DNA of 64,000 nucleotides from Arthrobacter sp. RIT-PI-e (GCF_001187915.1 NZ_LGIU01000058.1:55198-119197), one strand, 5' to 3'; positions 53,415 to 62,179 are shown, counted from the stretch's first letter. The notes: generated from the sequence alone by a model not told the origin. Program-made: numbers and translations.

Positions 53415-53987
53415 GTGACAGTCCACCCCATCACCATCACCGGCGAACCCGTCCTGCACCGGCGTGCCCTGCCCGTGGAGGCCTTCGACGAGGAGCTGCG
53501 CACGCTGATCGCCGACATGTTCGAGACCATGGACAGGGCCAACGGCGTGGGTCTCGCCGCCCCGCAGATCGGCGTGGGACTGCGGATCTTCGTGTACGGC
53601 ATGGAGAACGACGACGGCGTGCCGCCCCGCGGTGTCCTCGTGAATCCCACCCTCGTGACCTCGAAGGTCCCCGGGTCGGCACCCGATCCCGACGAGGAGT
53701 CCGAGGGCTGCCTCTCCGTACCCGGGGAGTCCTTCCCGCTCAAGCGGGCCGAGTGGGCCAGGGTGTCCGGCTTCGACGGCGACGGCGCCGCGGTGGAGCT
53801 CGAGGCCACCGGGTGGTTCGCCCGGTGCATGCAGCACGAGTACGACCACCTGGACGGGAAGCTGTACGTGGACCGCCTCGACAACCGGCAGGGCCGGAAG
53901 GCGGCCAAGGCCCTGAAGCACCACGGGTGGGGCGTCCCGGGGCTGACCTGGATGCCGGGCGTGGATCCGGACCCGTTCGGGCACTGA
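53415..53987 (+). CDS. def: peptide deformylase
   Basis: 190 residues from GTG 53415, with GGAGG close upstream at the end of the acyl-CoA dehydrogenase gene. Removes the N-formyl group from nascent proteins. Three motifs are intact: GVGLAAPQIG, EGCLSVPGE (metal Cys) and QHEYDHLDG (two metal His and the catalytic Glu). Length and C-terminal extension (about 160-190) match actinobacterial Def. Confidence 0.95.
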   Translation: MTVHPITITGEPVLHRRALPVEAFDEELRTLIADMFETMDRANGVGLAAPQIGVGLRIFVYGMENDDGVPPRGVLVNPTLVTSKVPGSAPDPDEESEGCLSVPGESFPLKRAEWARVSGFDGDGAAVELEATGWFARCMQHEYDHLDGKLYVDRLDNRQGRKAAKALKHHGWGVPGLTWMPGVDPDPFGH

Positions 53988-54022
53988 ACGGGTCCTCGAC
54001 GGAAGCGACCGCCCCGGCGGGC

Positions 54023-55315
54023 TCAGCCGCTTCCTCGCGTGTCGACGTCTCCCGTCGGCAGGGGGGCCTCCACGAGGTCCTCCAGCCGTCGGACGTGCCG
54101 CAGCGGGCCGAGCAGTGCTACCAGCGGGGCCGAGCAGGCGATCACGACGCCGATCAGCACGGCGGTGCGGATGCCCACCGCTTCCGCCAGGACGCCGGCG
54201 AGGAGACTGGCCAGGGCGAGCATCCCCCAGCTCACCATGCGCGACGCCGCTCCGAGCCGCCCCATCATCCCGGGCGGGCACACGCGCTGCCTGAAGCTCG
54301 ATCCCACCACGATGTTCCAGGACACGCTGGCACCCATCACGAAGAGCCCCACCACACCCCAGATCATCCCCCATCCCGGGGTCATCAGCAGGAGCGAGGC
54401 GTAACCGAGCACGCCGGGCACCATGGACCAGCGCCAGAGGGGCCCCGAGCCCACACGCTCGCCCAGCCCGTGCGCGGTGATGCCCCCCACCGCACCGCCC
54501 ACCGACGCCGCGGCCAGCAGCAGGCCGAGCCAGATCTCGGACTCCCCCAGCGTCCTGAGAACCAGGAGCACCAGGAGGGACGCCGCGATGTTCCCCCCGA
54601 GGTTCCAGAGTGCGGCGTTGAACAGGATGGCCCGCAGCGGGGCCGTACTGAAGGTGTACCGGAGGCCGTCGCGCATCTCGCGGAGGATGCGGTGATCACT
54701 GGTGGGGCGCACGATCTCCTTCACGTCCAGCCGCTGGAGCGACAGGAGCGCGACCGCGGAGGCGCCCACCTGCACGAGGAGCGTGTTGGACGCCCCGGCA
54801 GCCACCGCCAGCCATCCCGCGACCGAACGGCCCGCGGCGTCGGCCGCCGCACCGGAACCCGTGATCAGACCGTTGCCCTCCATGAGTTCGTCGGGGGTGA
54901 CGGCCTGCTGCACCAGGGCGGCGTCGGCCAGCTGGAAGAAGATGGAGGCCAGACCTGCGACGAAGGCGGCGAAGAAGAGCAGGGGTGTGCTGAGGAGATC
55001 GAGCCAGTAGGCGATCGGCAGGAGCGCCAGGACGAGGATGCGCACCGAGAGTGACAGGAGCATCACCGGTTTCCGGGGCAACCGATCCACCCACACCCCC
55101 ACCAGGAGACCGAAGAGCAGCCAGGGCAGGAAGGTCATGCCGGCGAGGGCTGCCACCTCGAAGTCGGTCGCGTCCAGCTCGATCACGGCGATGACGGGCA
55201 GTGCCACGGCCGCGACGGCGTTGCCGAACACTCCCGAGGTACCGGAGATCAGGAGGGCGCGAAAATTTCGGTTGCGCACCACGAGGTGCCGTTTGCTGAG
55301 TCCCCCGACAGTCAT
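54023..55315 (-). CDS. MFS transporter
   Basis: 430 residues from ATG 55315. Twelve predicted helices. It begins RNRNFRALLISGTSGVFGN and has the motif A loop GVWVDRLPRKPVM between TM2 and TM3, as in drug or metabolite exporters (enterobactin-exporter/MefA-like group). The substrate is unknown. A TAGGGT -10 exactly six bases upstream on the minus strand predicts a leaderless mRNA. Confidence 0.92.
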   Translation of the reverse strand: MTVGGLSKRHLVVRNRNFRALLISGTSGVFGNAVAAVALPVIAVIELDATDFEVAALAGMTFLPWLLFGLLVGVWVDRLPRKPVMLLSLSVRILVLALLPIAYWLDLLSTPLLFFAAFVAGLASIFFQLADAALVQQAVTPDELMEGNGLITGSGAAADAAGRSVAGWLAVAAGASNTLLVQVGASAVALLSLQRLDVKEIVRPTSDHRILREMRDGLRYTFSTAPLRAILFNAALWNLGGNIAASLLVLLVLRTLGESEIWLGLLLAAASVGGAVGGITAHGLGERVGSGPLWRWSMVPGVLGYASLLLMTPGWGMIWGVVGLFVMGASVSWNIVVGSSFRQRVCPPGMMGRLGAASRMVSWGMLALASLLAGVLAEAVGIRTAVLIGVVIACSAPLVALLGPLRHVRRLEDLVEAPLPTGDVDTRGSG

Positions 55316-55321
55316 CCGCTC

Positions 55322-55327
55322 ACCCTA
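55322..55327 (-). promoter_or_regulatory. -10 element, leaderless MFS gene
   Basis: Minus-strand TAGGGT, six bases, ATG at 55315. Confidence 0.5.
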
Positions 55328-55389
55328 GTCGAGTGGGGAACGGCGTTCCGCCGCCCGAGCTCGTGCAGGATCGTCCGATCGACGGAGCA

Positions 55390-55418
55390 TTGACGCAGGA
55401 GGGTTCCGAGCAGATAAT
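55390..55418 (+). promoter_or_regulatory. near-consensus sigma-A promoter without a gene
   Basis: TTGACG (55390-55395), a 17-base spacer and GATAAT (55413-55418): the best -35/-10 pair seen in the window. It points into a region with no credible reading frame that ends in a hairpin followed by TTT at 55618. Confidence 0.65.
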
Positions 55419-55424
55419 CGTTCG

Positions 55425-55620
55425 CTCTGACAAGTTCCCGGTTCCTCCCTCGGCGTACTCCTGCCCTCGATGATTGCAGGGCACCGGTGCGAGGCGGACA
55501 ATCGGGACCAGGGCGCATCCCACGCTCGATCCCCCAGCGACGGCGTGGTCGATGCGCTCCTGAGGCGGCTCGTACGCCGGGCGGCCCCCTACCTCGTGAG
55601 ACCGGGTACGGGGGCCGTTT
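55425..55620 (+). ncRNA. candidate small RNA
   Basis: About 195 bases between a strong promoter and a terminator-like hairpin. Inside are further stems: TGCCCT/AGGGCA near 55456-55480, and CCACGC/GCGTGG with a C-rich loop near 55521-55549. Frames through it lack ribosome sites and coding character. I do not recognise an RNA family. C-rich hairpin loops recall actinobacterial 6C-type RNAs, but the match is loose. Confidence 0.35.
55582..55617 (+). terminator. terminator-like hairpin of the candidate small RNA
   Basis: Stem of 12 pairs with one bulge (55582-55593 with 55605-55617) followed by TTT. Confidence 0.55.
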
Positions 55621-55666
55621 CATGCCTCGCGTGCCCGGGCACTGCACGGAGCACCGCAGCGCAGGC

Positions 55667-55708
55667 GAACGGGCCGGCCCTGAGCCCCAGCGGCAGGCCG
55701 GCCCGTTC
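55667..55708 (-). terminator. probable rnpB terminator
   Basis: A perfect 13-bp stem (55667-55679 with 55696-55708) with a 16-base loop, about 160 bases past the rnpB 3' end on the minus strand. Confidence 0.5.
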
Positions 55709-55871
55709 CTACCGGCGCGCTTGCGTACGAGACCCACGCCGATTCCCATACAGTAGGCGCGCGACCCGGCATCGACAACGCCCGACGCGCCGGACCGCCG
55801 TCGAGTTCACCGAGGTGTGACCTCCGGGGCCCGAAGACGTTCCGAGCAGTTCCGCTCCGTGCCAGGCGGTC

Positions 55872-56276
55872 GAGGGATGGGTCGACCGGTACGCCGGGTT
55901 CTGTCATCGCGGGACGTCGCCGTCCCGCGAGTGGCGACCATCCATCTACGAGCGCCGTTGCCGACGCCCTCCAGCGGCCTACCCGTGCACTCGGGCGGGC
56001 AGCCCTGATCACGCGCACTGTCTGGCCTTGCTCCGGGTGGGGTTTACCGAGCCACGCCGGTCACCCGGCGTGCTGGTGGTCTCTTACACCACCTTTTCAC
56101 CCTTACCGGCCCGGGCACCGGAGCACCTGAAGCCGGCGGTCTCTTTTCTGTGGCACTGGCCTGCGGGTCACCCCGAGTGGGCGTTACCCACCACCCTGCC
56201 CTGCGGAGCCCGGACGTTCCTCGGTGGAGCGGATACTGACGCACCGTCCAACGCGGCCGCCTGGTCGACCCATCCA
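55872..56276 (-). ncRNA. rnpB: RNase P RNA, bacterial type A
   Basis: The catalytic RNA that removes tRNA 5' leaders. The ends pair as helix P1 (GGATGGGTCGACC at the 5' side, 56275-56263, with its complement at 55887-55875, 13 perfect pairs). The universally conserved 5' core with GGAACGTCCGGGCTCC and the GAGACCACCAGC and AGACAGTGC-like segments are in order. A -10 lies seven bases before the 5' end. One base of the 5' core differs from the usual GAGGAAAGTCC (here GAGGAACGTCC). About 405 bases, normal for high-GC actinobacteria. Confidence 0.95.
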
Positions 56277-56282
56277 CCGTCC

Positions 56283-56288
56283 AGTCTA
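56283..56288 (-). promoter_or_regulatory. -10 of rnpB
   Basis: Minus-strand TAGACT, six bases, then the predicted RNA 5' end at about 56276. This is the same -10 to start distance as in the leaderless genes, which supports the placement of both. Confidence 0.65.
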
Positions 56289-56351
56289 GGGGGCGGACGA
56301 GGGCGGCGGGTCACCACCCCGACACCGTGAGGACGGGGCCCGGAAAGTGGA

Positions 56352-56357
56352 TAGGGT
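56352..56357 (+). promoter_or_regulatory. -10 element, leaderless yaaA
   Basis: TAGGGT, six bases, GTG at 56364. Confidence 0.5.
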
Positions 56358-56363
56358 TGATCG

Positions 56364-57125
56364 GTGCTGATCCTGCTCCCTCCGTCCGAAGGCAAGTCCG
56401 CGGCCTCCACCGGCAGCCCGGTCCGCTGGGAGGACCTGATCTTCCCCGAACTCACGCAGGCCCGGCGTGAGGTGCTGCGGGGCCTGGAGCGGGTGAGCTC
56501 GGCGGCGGGCGCCCATGCGGTGCTCGGCGTCGGGCCCTCCCTGGCGGCCGAGGTGCGGAGGAACCTGGTGCTAGGCGTCGAACCGGCCGCCCCGGCCCCC
56601 GACGTCTACTCGGGTGTGCTCTACGACGCGCTCGGCTACCGCTCCCTCACCACCGAACAGCAACGCCGCGCCCGGGACACCTGCGTGGTGATCTCGGGGA
56701 TGTGGGGTGCGGTGGGCCTGGGCGACGCGATCCCGGCGTACCGGCTGTCGATGTCCGTGGACCTGCCGGGCGTCGGCAGGCTGGCCGGCTACTGGAAGCG
56801 GCACCTCGCCGAACCGCTGACCCGGCGAGCCGGGGACGGACTGGTGGTGGACTGCCGCTCCAGCACCTACGCGGCCGCGTGGGTCCCGCCGTCGGGGCGG
56901 AGCGCCGCGGTCAACGTCTTCCGGTACCGCGACGGAAGGCGCACCGTGGTCTCGCACTTCGCCAAGCACACGCGCGGCGAGCTCGCCCGGCATCTGCTCA
57001 CGCGCAGCGGACCGGCACCCACGACACCCGCGGATCTCCTCGGAGCCGTCCGTGAGCGGTGGACCGCGGAACTGGTACCGCCACGCGGACGGAGGCCCGC
57101 GCAGCTGGACATCGTCCTCGACTGA
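56364..57125 (+). CDS. yaaA: peroxide stress protein YaaA
   Basis: 253 residues from GTG 56364. YaaA/DUF328 family, linked in E. coli to lowering free iron during peroxide stress and later shown to bind DNA. Diagnostic start LILLPPSEGKS, the VYSGVLYDALGY segment, SGMWGAVGLGDAIPAYR and the end VVSHFAKHTRGELAR. Length is normal. A leaderless -10 supports the start. It diverges from rnpB and converges on the RNase H gene. Confidence 0.93.
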   Translation: MLILLPPSEGKSAASTGSPVRWEDLIFPELTQARREVLRGLERVSSAAGAHAVLGVGPSLAAEVRRNLVLGVEPAAPAPDVYSGVLYDALGYRSLTTEQQRRARDTCVVISGMWGAVGLGDAIPAYRLSMSVDLPGVGRLAGYWKRHLAEPLTRRAGDGLVVDCRSSTYAAAWVPPSGRSAAVNVFRYRDGRRTVVSHFAKHTRGELARHLLTRSGPAPTTPADLLGAVRERWTAELVPPRGRRPAQLDIVLD

Positions 57126-57181
57126 GGACCCTCGACCGGGCACGTCGTCCGGCCGATCCGGGGCCGGCCCCCGGAGGAGTC

Positions 57182-58153
57182 CTAGCCCGCGACGAGCTCC
57201 ACCTCGAAGCCCTCGGAGTTCTCGAGGTACGCGGCGTAGTGCTCGGCGCCCCCGGCGAACGGGTGACGGTCCGCGAACAGCAGCCGCCACCCGTGGCTCG
57301 CCGCCCGCCGGGCCAGCAGGTCGACGTCGGCGCGGGAGCCGCCGTGGAACGCCAGGTGGTTCACCCCGGGACGACGGCGCTCGTGCGCTCCGGCGGCCAG
57401 GTCCGGGCCGCTCTCGAGGACCACGTAGAACTCCTCCGAGCCGTAGCTGACCCCGGTGGCCCAGGAATCCTTGCGGGCGAGCCCCAGGCGCTCGAGCAGC
57501 CACCCGAGGCTCGCCTCGGCGGCCACGAGGTCGCCGATCCAGATCTCGACGTGGTGCAGCCGGGCCACCGGGCGCTTCCCGGAGATGACGGCGTCGTCCG
57601 CGTCCACCCCCGTCCCGGCTCCCTCTCCCGCCGTCGGGACGCCGCGGCCGGCGGCCGCTGGTCCCCGCGGCTTCCCCGCGGCCCCGGCCATCCCGGCGTC
57701 CATGGCCTCGTTGGAGAGGCGGTCGGCGTCCTTGTTGCGCTCCCGCGGGATCCACTCGTACGTGACCCTGCGCGGGTCCATCACCTTGCGCGCCTTCGCG
57801 GCCAGCACGCGCATGTCCGCGTGCTTGATCTGCCACCGCCCGGACATCTGCTCCACCACGAGCTTGGAGTCCATCTTCACGTGCACCGCGGCGGCGGGGT
57901 CGAGCTCCCGGGCGAGCTCGAGTCCGGCCACCAGTCCCGAGTACTCCGCCACGTTGTTGGAGGCCTTGCCGATGTACGCGGCCTTCTCCACGAGGATGCG
58001 GCCCGACTCCGGGTCCCGCACCAGAGCGCCGTACCCGGCGTGGCCGGGGTTCCCGCGGGACCCGCCGTCCGCCTCCACGACCAGGCGCGCTCCGTCGTGG
58101 AGGCGGTGCACGGCATCGTCGGCGCGGGGGTCGAACAGCTGCTCGTCCGCCAC
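57182..58153 (-). CDS. RNase H - VOC (glyoxalase-like) fusion protein
   Basis: 323 residues from GTG 58153. Residues about 22-152 are an RNase H-type domain with all four carboxylates: D29 in VEADGGSRGNPG, E70 in NNVAEYSG, D95 in VKMDSKLV and D144 in NKDADRLSNEA. A Gly/Ala/Pro linker (about 155-192) leads to a VOC domain with likely metal ligands His200 or 201 (LHHVEIW), His in GVNHLAFH and Glu near 319 (FEVELV). The mycobacterial homologue is fused to a phosphatase instead. It starts five bases after the zinc-ribbon gene stop, so they are coupled. Loss of a stop between two genes is unlikely because the frame and linker are clean. Confidence 0.85.
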   Translation of the reverse strand: MADEQLFDPRADDAVHRLHDGARLVVEADGGSRGNPGHAGYGALVRDPESGRILVEKAAYIGKASNNVAEYSGLVAGLELARELDPAAAVHVKMDSKLVVEQMSGRWQIKHADMRVLAAKARKVMDPRRVTYEWIPRERNKDADRLSNEAMDAGMAGAAGKPRGPAAAGRGVPTAGEGAGTGVDADDAVISGKRPVARLHHVEIWIGDLVAAEASLGWLLERLGLARKDSWATGVSYGSEEFYVVLESGPDLAAGAHERRRPGVNHLAFHGGSRADVDLLARRAASHGWRLLFADRHPFAGGAEHYAAYLENSEGFEVELVAG

Positions 58154-58158
58154 GTGCC

Positions 58159-58899
58159 TCAGTTCCCCCACTCGCCGGAGCGGACCAGGATGCACCCGGA
58201 ATCGGGGCAGAGCACGACGTCGTCGGGGGTCGCCTGCGAGATGTCGGCGAGATCCCCGGGGCTCAGCTGCATGCCGGAGCCCTCGGACGTGCCGTGGAAG
58301 AGCCGTGCCGCACCCACCCCGCGCCTGGCGAGGATCCGCTCGTACAGGCCGAGCAGCCCGGCGTCGAACGTGGACGCCAGTTCTGCACGCTCTGCGCCCA
58401 CCTCACCGCGGCGCACCTCGACCTCGGCGAGCTCGGCGTCGCGGGCCTCCTCGAGTGCGAGGAGCTCGGCACGGACCCGCCCGGTGCGCTCCTTGACCTC
58501 CGTGTGCACCTCACGCGCTGCCTCCACGCGCTCCATGGCCTCGAGCTGCACGTCCTCGAGGTCGGAGCGCCGCCTGGTCAGCGAGACGATCTCGTGCTGC
58601 AGGGCGGTGAGGTCCTTCGAGGTCCCCGTCCCGCTGTTCAGGCGCTTCTCGTCGCGGTCCAGGCGGGCCGTCACGGCCTGCACCTCGTCCTCCGCACGCG
58701 TCAGCTCCCGCTCGAGGTCGCCGAGCTCGGTGGTGGCCCGCACCAGCTCGCCGTCCACCTCCGCCACACGGGCACCCGCGGACCCGAGGTCCGGGTTGTT
58801 CCTGGCGGTCGCCGCCTGCCGGGTGAGCTTGTTGAGCGTCGAGTCGAGGGCCTGCAGTTCGAGCAGGCGACGTTGTTCCTCGGGTGCAGCCTTGGCCAC
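58159..58899 (-). CDS. zinc-ribbon-family coiled-coil protein (Rv2229c-like)
   Basis: 246 residues. A long helical coiled coil (about 8-175) with heptad-rich, charged sequence is followed by the region that in relatives holds a C4 zinc ribbon. Here the first CxxC is replaced by TSEGSGM and the second knuckle reads LCPDSGC. Zinc binding by the usual four cysteines is therefore not possible. It belongs to the conserved cluster nif3 - zinc ribbon - RNase H of actinobacteria. Proposed roles in RNA or ribosome metabolism are inference. The ATG has GGTAACC upstream and no clear ribosome site. Confidence 0.85.
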   Translation of the reverse strand: MAKAAPEEQRRLLELQALDSTLNKLTRQAATARNNPDLGSAGARVAEVDGELVRATTELGDLERELTRAEDEVQAVTARLDRDEKRLNSGTGTSKDLTALQHEIVSLTRRRSDLEDVQLEAMERVEAAREVHTEVKERTGRVRAELLALEEARDAELAEVEVRRGEVGAERAELASTFDAGLLGLYERILARRGVGAARLFHGTSEGSGMQLSPGDLADISQATPDDVVLCPDSGCILVRSGEWGN

Positions 58900-59010
58900 G
58901 GGTAACCTCCAGGGTGGGACGGGTGAGGTGGTGCGGATGGGGCACGATGATCGGGCGGGGACGGAAGTCCAGCCTAGGCCACGGAGCCCGGCACGGGCGT
59001 CGTGGGGGGC

Positions 59011-59878
59011 TCAGGCGCCGGTGGCGAGCACGAAGTCCCAGGGGTCCGTGTTCACCCCGCTGACCCGGAGCTGCGCGCTCAGGCCGCGCTCCGCGAGCCG
59101 TGCTCCGAGAGCCGCGGCGCCGGGGGCGAGCCACAGCGACTCGCTCGCGTAGTGCGAGACGTCGATCAGGTAGGGCGGCCCCTCGCCGGCGGCCTCGCGC
59201 GCCTCGGACGCGGGATGGTGGCGCAGGTCCGCCGTGACGTACACGTCGGCACCACTGGCACGGACGGCGTCGAACAGGGAGTCGCCGGCTCCCCCGCACA
59301 CCGCGATGCGCCGCACCGGTGCGTCCCGCTCGCCCGCCACGCGCACGCCCCCGGCCACCGGCGGCAGGACGGCGGCGACCCGCTCCGCGAGCGCGCCGAG
59401 CGTCAGCGGCTCCGCCAGGTCGCCGACGCGGCCTATGCCCTCCTCCGGAGTGCCACCCGCCGTCGGGGACAACGGGCGCACCACGTCCAGGCCGAGCGCG
59501 CGGGCCAGGACGTCGGACACCCCGCCCACGGCGCTGTCCCCGTTGGTGTGGACCGTGACCAGGGCGCACCGCGCCTCGATGAGGCGGTGGACGGCGAGAC
59601 CCTTGGCGCCCGCGCCGCCACCGAGGGGCCCGGCTTCCGCGGGAGGGGGTGGGGCGAGAGGATCTCGATGCCCCCCCCGCCAGCGCCTCGGCGATCGCGG
59701 CCGTCGTGGGGTCCACGGCGGGGAGGATCCGCCCGGCGGTGTACTCGCGCCGCCCGACCCCCGGGCCCACGGCATCCCAGCTCTCCGCGAGACCCGCCGG
59801 CCACAGCTCCTCGACGGCGTCGAGCACGTCCCCCACGCTCGCCGTGCGGTGTCCGTCGTCGTTCTCGTGGTGTCCCAT
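59011..59878 (-). pseudogene. Nif3-like dinuclear metal centre protein, frameshifted
   Basis: Nif3/YbgI family (GTP cyclohydrolase 1 type 2 NIF3). The N-terminus from ATG 59878 (SVGDVLDAVEELWPAGLAESW) is good to about 59680. Sequence similarity then moves to a second frame (GIEILSPHPLPRKPG) and to a third frame from about 59605 (GLAVHRLIEARCALVTVHTN) to the stop at 59011. The shifts fall in runs of C/G, including eight Cs at 59671-59678, and the expected metal-binding HH pair is lost there. The C-terminal half, with VCGGAGDSLF and ADVYVTADLRHH, is intact. Assembly error is as likely as a true pseudogene. Confidence 0.75.
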
Positions 59879-59949
59879 GACACCACTAATACCCGCAGGG
59901 TCCGGGCGCGGCCAACCCCGGCAGTTCGCTCTCGGCTTCCCGGTGCGCG

Positions 59950-59975
59950 GGAATCATCGGCGGGCACCGAGCATT
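59950..59975 (+). promoter_or_regulatory. SigH/SigR-like promoter of msrA
   Basis: GGAAT (59950-59954), 18 bases, ATT (59973-59975), nine bases before the msrA ATG. One mismatch to GGAAT-N18-GTT. Same distance to the start codon as in msrB. Confidence 0.5.
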
Positions 59976-59984
59976 GAAGGGGAC

Positions 59985-60509
59985 ATGAAGACTTTTGTAC
60001 TCGGCGGGGGCTGCTTCTGGTGCCTCGACGCCCTCTACCAGCAGACCCGCGGCGTGACCGACGTGGTGTCCGGTTACACCGGCGGCCACACCAAGCACCC
60101 CGACTACGATTCCGTCTGCTCCGGCATGACCGGCCACGCCGAGGTGGTGGCGGTGAGCTTCGACGAGACCGTGATCCCCGAGGACGTGATCCTCGACATG
60201 TACTTCGTGTCCCACGACCCCACCACCCTGAACCGGCAGGGCTACGACGTCGGTACGCAGTACCGCAGCGTCATGTACTACCAGGACGCGGAGCAGCAGG
60301 AACGCTTCCGGGCCGCGATCGAGCGTAACCAGGAGAACTGGAAGAACCCGATCGTCACCGAGCTCAGCCGCCTGCCGGAGTTCCACGTGGCCGAGGACTG
60401 GCACCAGGACTACTACGCGAAGCACCCGGAGCAGGGCTACTGCCAGGTGATCATCAACCCCAAGCTCTCCAAGGCACGGAAGTATTACGCCGAGTGGCTC
60501 GTGGCGTAG
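59985..60509 (+). CDS. msrA: peptide-methionine (S)-S-oxide reductase MsrA
   Basis: 174 residues from ATG 59985. Reduces methionine-S-sulfoxide. The catalytic motif GGGCFWC places the nucleophile at Cys10. Substrate-binding Glu, Tyr and Asp lie in GYTGGH, DPTTLNRQGYDVGTQYRS and the EDWHQDYYAKHP region, with a resolving Cys in GYCQVII. Complements MsrB at 2087-2512. The frame is open far upstream, but the family start and the proposed promoter both fix this ATG. Confidence 0.96.
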   Translation: MKTFVLGGGCFWCLDALYQQTRGVTDVVSGYTGGHTKHPDYDSVCSGMTGHAEVVAVSFDETVIPEDVILDMYFVSHDPTTLNRQGYDVGTQYRSVMYYQDAEQQERFRAAIERNQENWKNPIVTELSRLPEFHVAEDWHQDYYAKHPEQGYCQVIINPKLSKARKYYAEWLVA

Positions 60510-60529
60510 GCGGTTCCGCCACCTCCCGC

Positions 60530-60535
60530 TAGCAT
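60530..60535 (+). promoter_or_regulatory. candidate -10 of cysK-cysE
   Basis: TAGCAT, 64 bases before the cysK start. No clear -35. Confidence 0.4.
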
Positions 60536-60599
60536 GACCGGCGCCCGGTAGCTTCCGCGCACCACACCGATCCCTCTCGTGAACAGGCAGGTTCCCCGC

Positions 60600-61535
60600 A
60601 TGGCCAAGATCTACGACGACGTCACCCAGCTCGTGGGGCGCACCCCCCTCGTCCGGCTCAACCGGCTGACGGAGGGGCTCGGCGCCCAGGTGGCGGTGAA
60701 GCTCGAGTTCTACAACCCGGCCAACAGCGTGAAGGACCGCATCGGCGTGGCGATCATCGACGCCGCCGAGCAGGCGGGGGCCCTCCGGCCCGGGGGCACC
60801 ATCGTGGAGGGCACCTCGGGCAACACCGGGATCGCCCTGGCCATGGTGGGTGCGGCCCGCGGGTACAAGGTGATCCTGACCATGCCGGAGACCATGTCCA
60901 CCGAGCGCCGGGTCATGCTGCGCGCGTACGGTGCGGAGATCGTCCTGACTCCGGGGTCCGAGGGCATGCGGGGAGCGGTGGAGCGCGCCAAGGAGATCGT
61001 CGCCACCACCGAGAACGCGATCTGGGCCCAGCAGTTCGCCAACGCCGCGAACCCTGCCATCCACCGCGCCACCACGGCCGAGGAGGTCTGGGAGGACACC
61101 GACGGCGAGGTGGACATCTTCGTGGCCGGCGTGGGTACGGGCGGCACGATCACCGGGGTGGGCACGGTGCTGAAGGAGCGCAAGCCCGGGGTGCAGATCG
61201 TGGCCGTGGAACCCGCGGACTCCCCCATCCTCAACGGCGGTGCCCCGGGGCCGCACAAGATCCAGGGCCTCGGCGCCAACTTCGTCCCCGAGAACCTCGA
61301 CCACGACGCCTACGACGAGGTGCTCGACGCCACCGTAGAGGACTCCGTCCGGGTGGCCCGCGCACTCGGCACCCAGGAGGGCATCCTCGGCGGGATCTCC
61401 TCCGGGGCGATCGTCTGGGCCGCCCTGGAGCTCGCGAAGCGCCCCGAGAACGCCGGTAAGCTCATCGTGGCCGTCGTGTGCGACTTCGGGGAGCGGTACA
61501 TCTCCACCGTCCTGTTCGACGACATCCGGGGCTGA
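60600..61535 (+). CDS. cysK: cysteine synthase (O-acetylserine sulfhydrylase)
   Basis: 311 residues from ATG 60600. PLP enzyme making cysteine from O-acetylserine and sulfide. PLP lysine K45 in NSVKDRIG, substrate loop [12 protein letters not shown], phosphate-binding [12 protein letters not shown] and the late GISSGA. The next gene, cysE, supplies O-acetylserine, so the pair completes cysteine synthesis and may form the cysteine synthase complex. Cysteine also feeds mycothiol, which the reductase at 28106 needs. Confidence 0.96.
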   Translation: MAKIYDDVTQLVGRTPLVRLNRLTEGLGAQVAVKLEFYNPANSVKDRIGVAIIDAAEQAGALRPGGTIVEGTSGNTGIALAMVGAARGYKVILTMPETMSTERRVMLRAYGAEIVLTPGSEGMRGAVERAKEIVATTENAIWAQQFANAANPAIHRATTAEEVWEDTDGEVDIFVAGVGTGGTITGVGTVLKERKPGVQIVAVEPADSPILNGGAPGPHKIQGLGANFVPENLDHDAYDEVLDATVEDSVRVARALGTQEGILGGISSGAIVWAALELAKRPENAGKLIVAVVCDFGERYISTVLFDDIRG

Positions 61536-61579
61536 CCCCCGGCCGACCGCCCCTGACCCGCCCTTCGAGAAAGTAGCCC

Positions 61580-62167
61580 GTGAGTTTCCTGGAACGCCTG
61601 CGCGAGGACCTCGAGAACGCGCGTACCCATGATCCTGCGGCACGCGGGCAGTTCGAGAACACCGTGGTGTACTCGGGCCTGCACGCGATCTGGGTGCACC
61701 GCCTCACGCACCGGATGTGGCGCACCGAGAAGCTCCGTTTCCCCGCGCGGGTCCTGGCGCAGCTGACGCGCATGCTCACCGGCGTGGAGATCCACCCGGC
61801 GGCGACGATCGGCCGGAGGTTCTTCATCGACCACGGCATGGGCATCGTGATCGGCAGCACCGCGGAGATCGGCGACGACGTCATGCTCTACCAGGGCGTG
61901 ACCCTCGGTGGGCGCTCGCTCGCGAAGGTCAAGCGCCACCCGACCATCGGCGACCGCGTCACGATCGGCGCCGGTGCCAAGGTGCTCGGGCCCATCACGA
62001 TCGGTGCGGGGAGCGCGGTCGGCGCGAACGCCGTCGTGGTCAAGGACACCCCGCCGGACTCGATCGTCACCGGCATCCCGGCCACGTTCCGGCACCGGGA
62101 CTCGCGGCGCGAGACCCAGCCCGCCGTGGACCCGGCGGAGTACGTGGACCCTGCCATCTACATCTGA
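61580..62167 (+). CDS. cysE: serine O-acetyltransferase
   Basis: 195 residues from GTG 61580, 44 bases after cysK. Left-handed beta-helix acetyltransferase: hexapeptide repeats such as [37 protein letters not shown], and [17 protein letters not shown]. The catalytic His is in FIDHGMG and the acetyl-CoA loop in [15 protein letters not shown]. The C-terminal end [10 protein letters not shown] has a terminal Ile, as needed for docking into the CysK active site. The short actinobacterial form lacks most of the E. coli N-terminal domain. Confidence 0.95.
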   Translation: MSFLERLREDLENARTHDPAARGQFENTVVYSGLHAIWVHRLTHRMWRTEKLRFPARVLAQLTRMLTGVEIHPAATIGRRFFIDHGMGIVIGSTAEIGDDVMLYQGVTLGGRSLAKVKRHPTIGDRVTIGAGAKVLGPITIGAGSAVGANAVVVKDTPPDSIVTGIPATFRHRDSRRETQPAVDPAEYVDPAIYI

Positions 62168-62179
62168 CGCCTGATCAGC

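Noticed and set aside
55312..55749. Minus-strand 145-codon frame upstream of the MFS gene
   Set aside because: It overlaps hairpins and the MFS promoter, is Arg/Gly/Pro-rich, and matches no family.
55470..55820. Plus-strand 116-codon frame in the candidate small RNA
   Set aside because: No ribosome site, basic random composition, and it runs through two hairpins.
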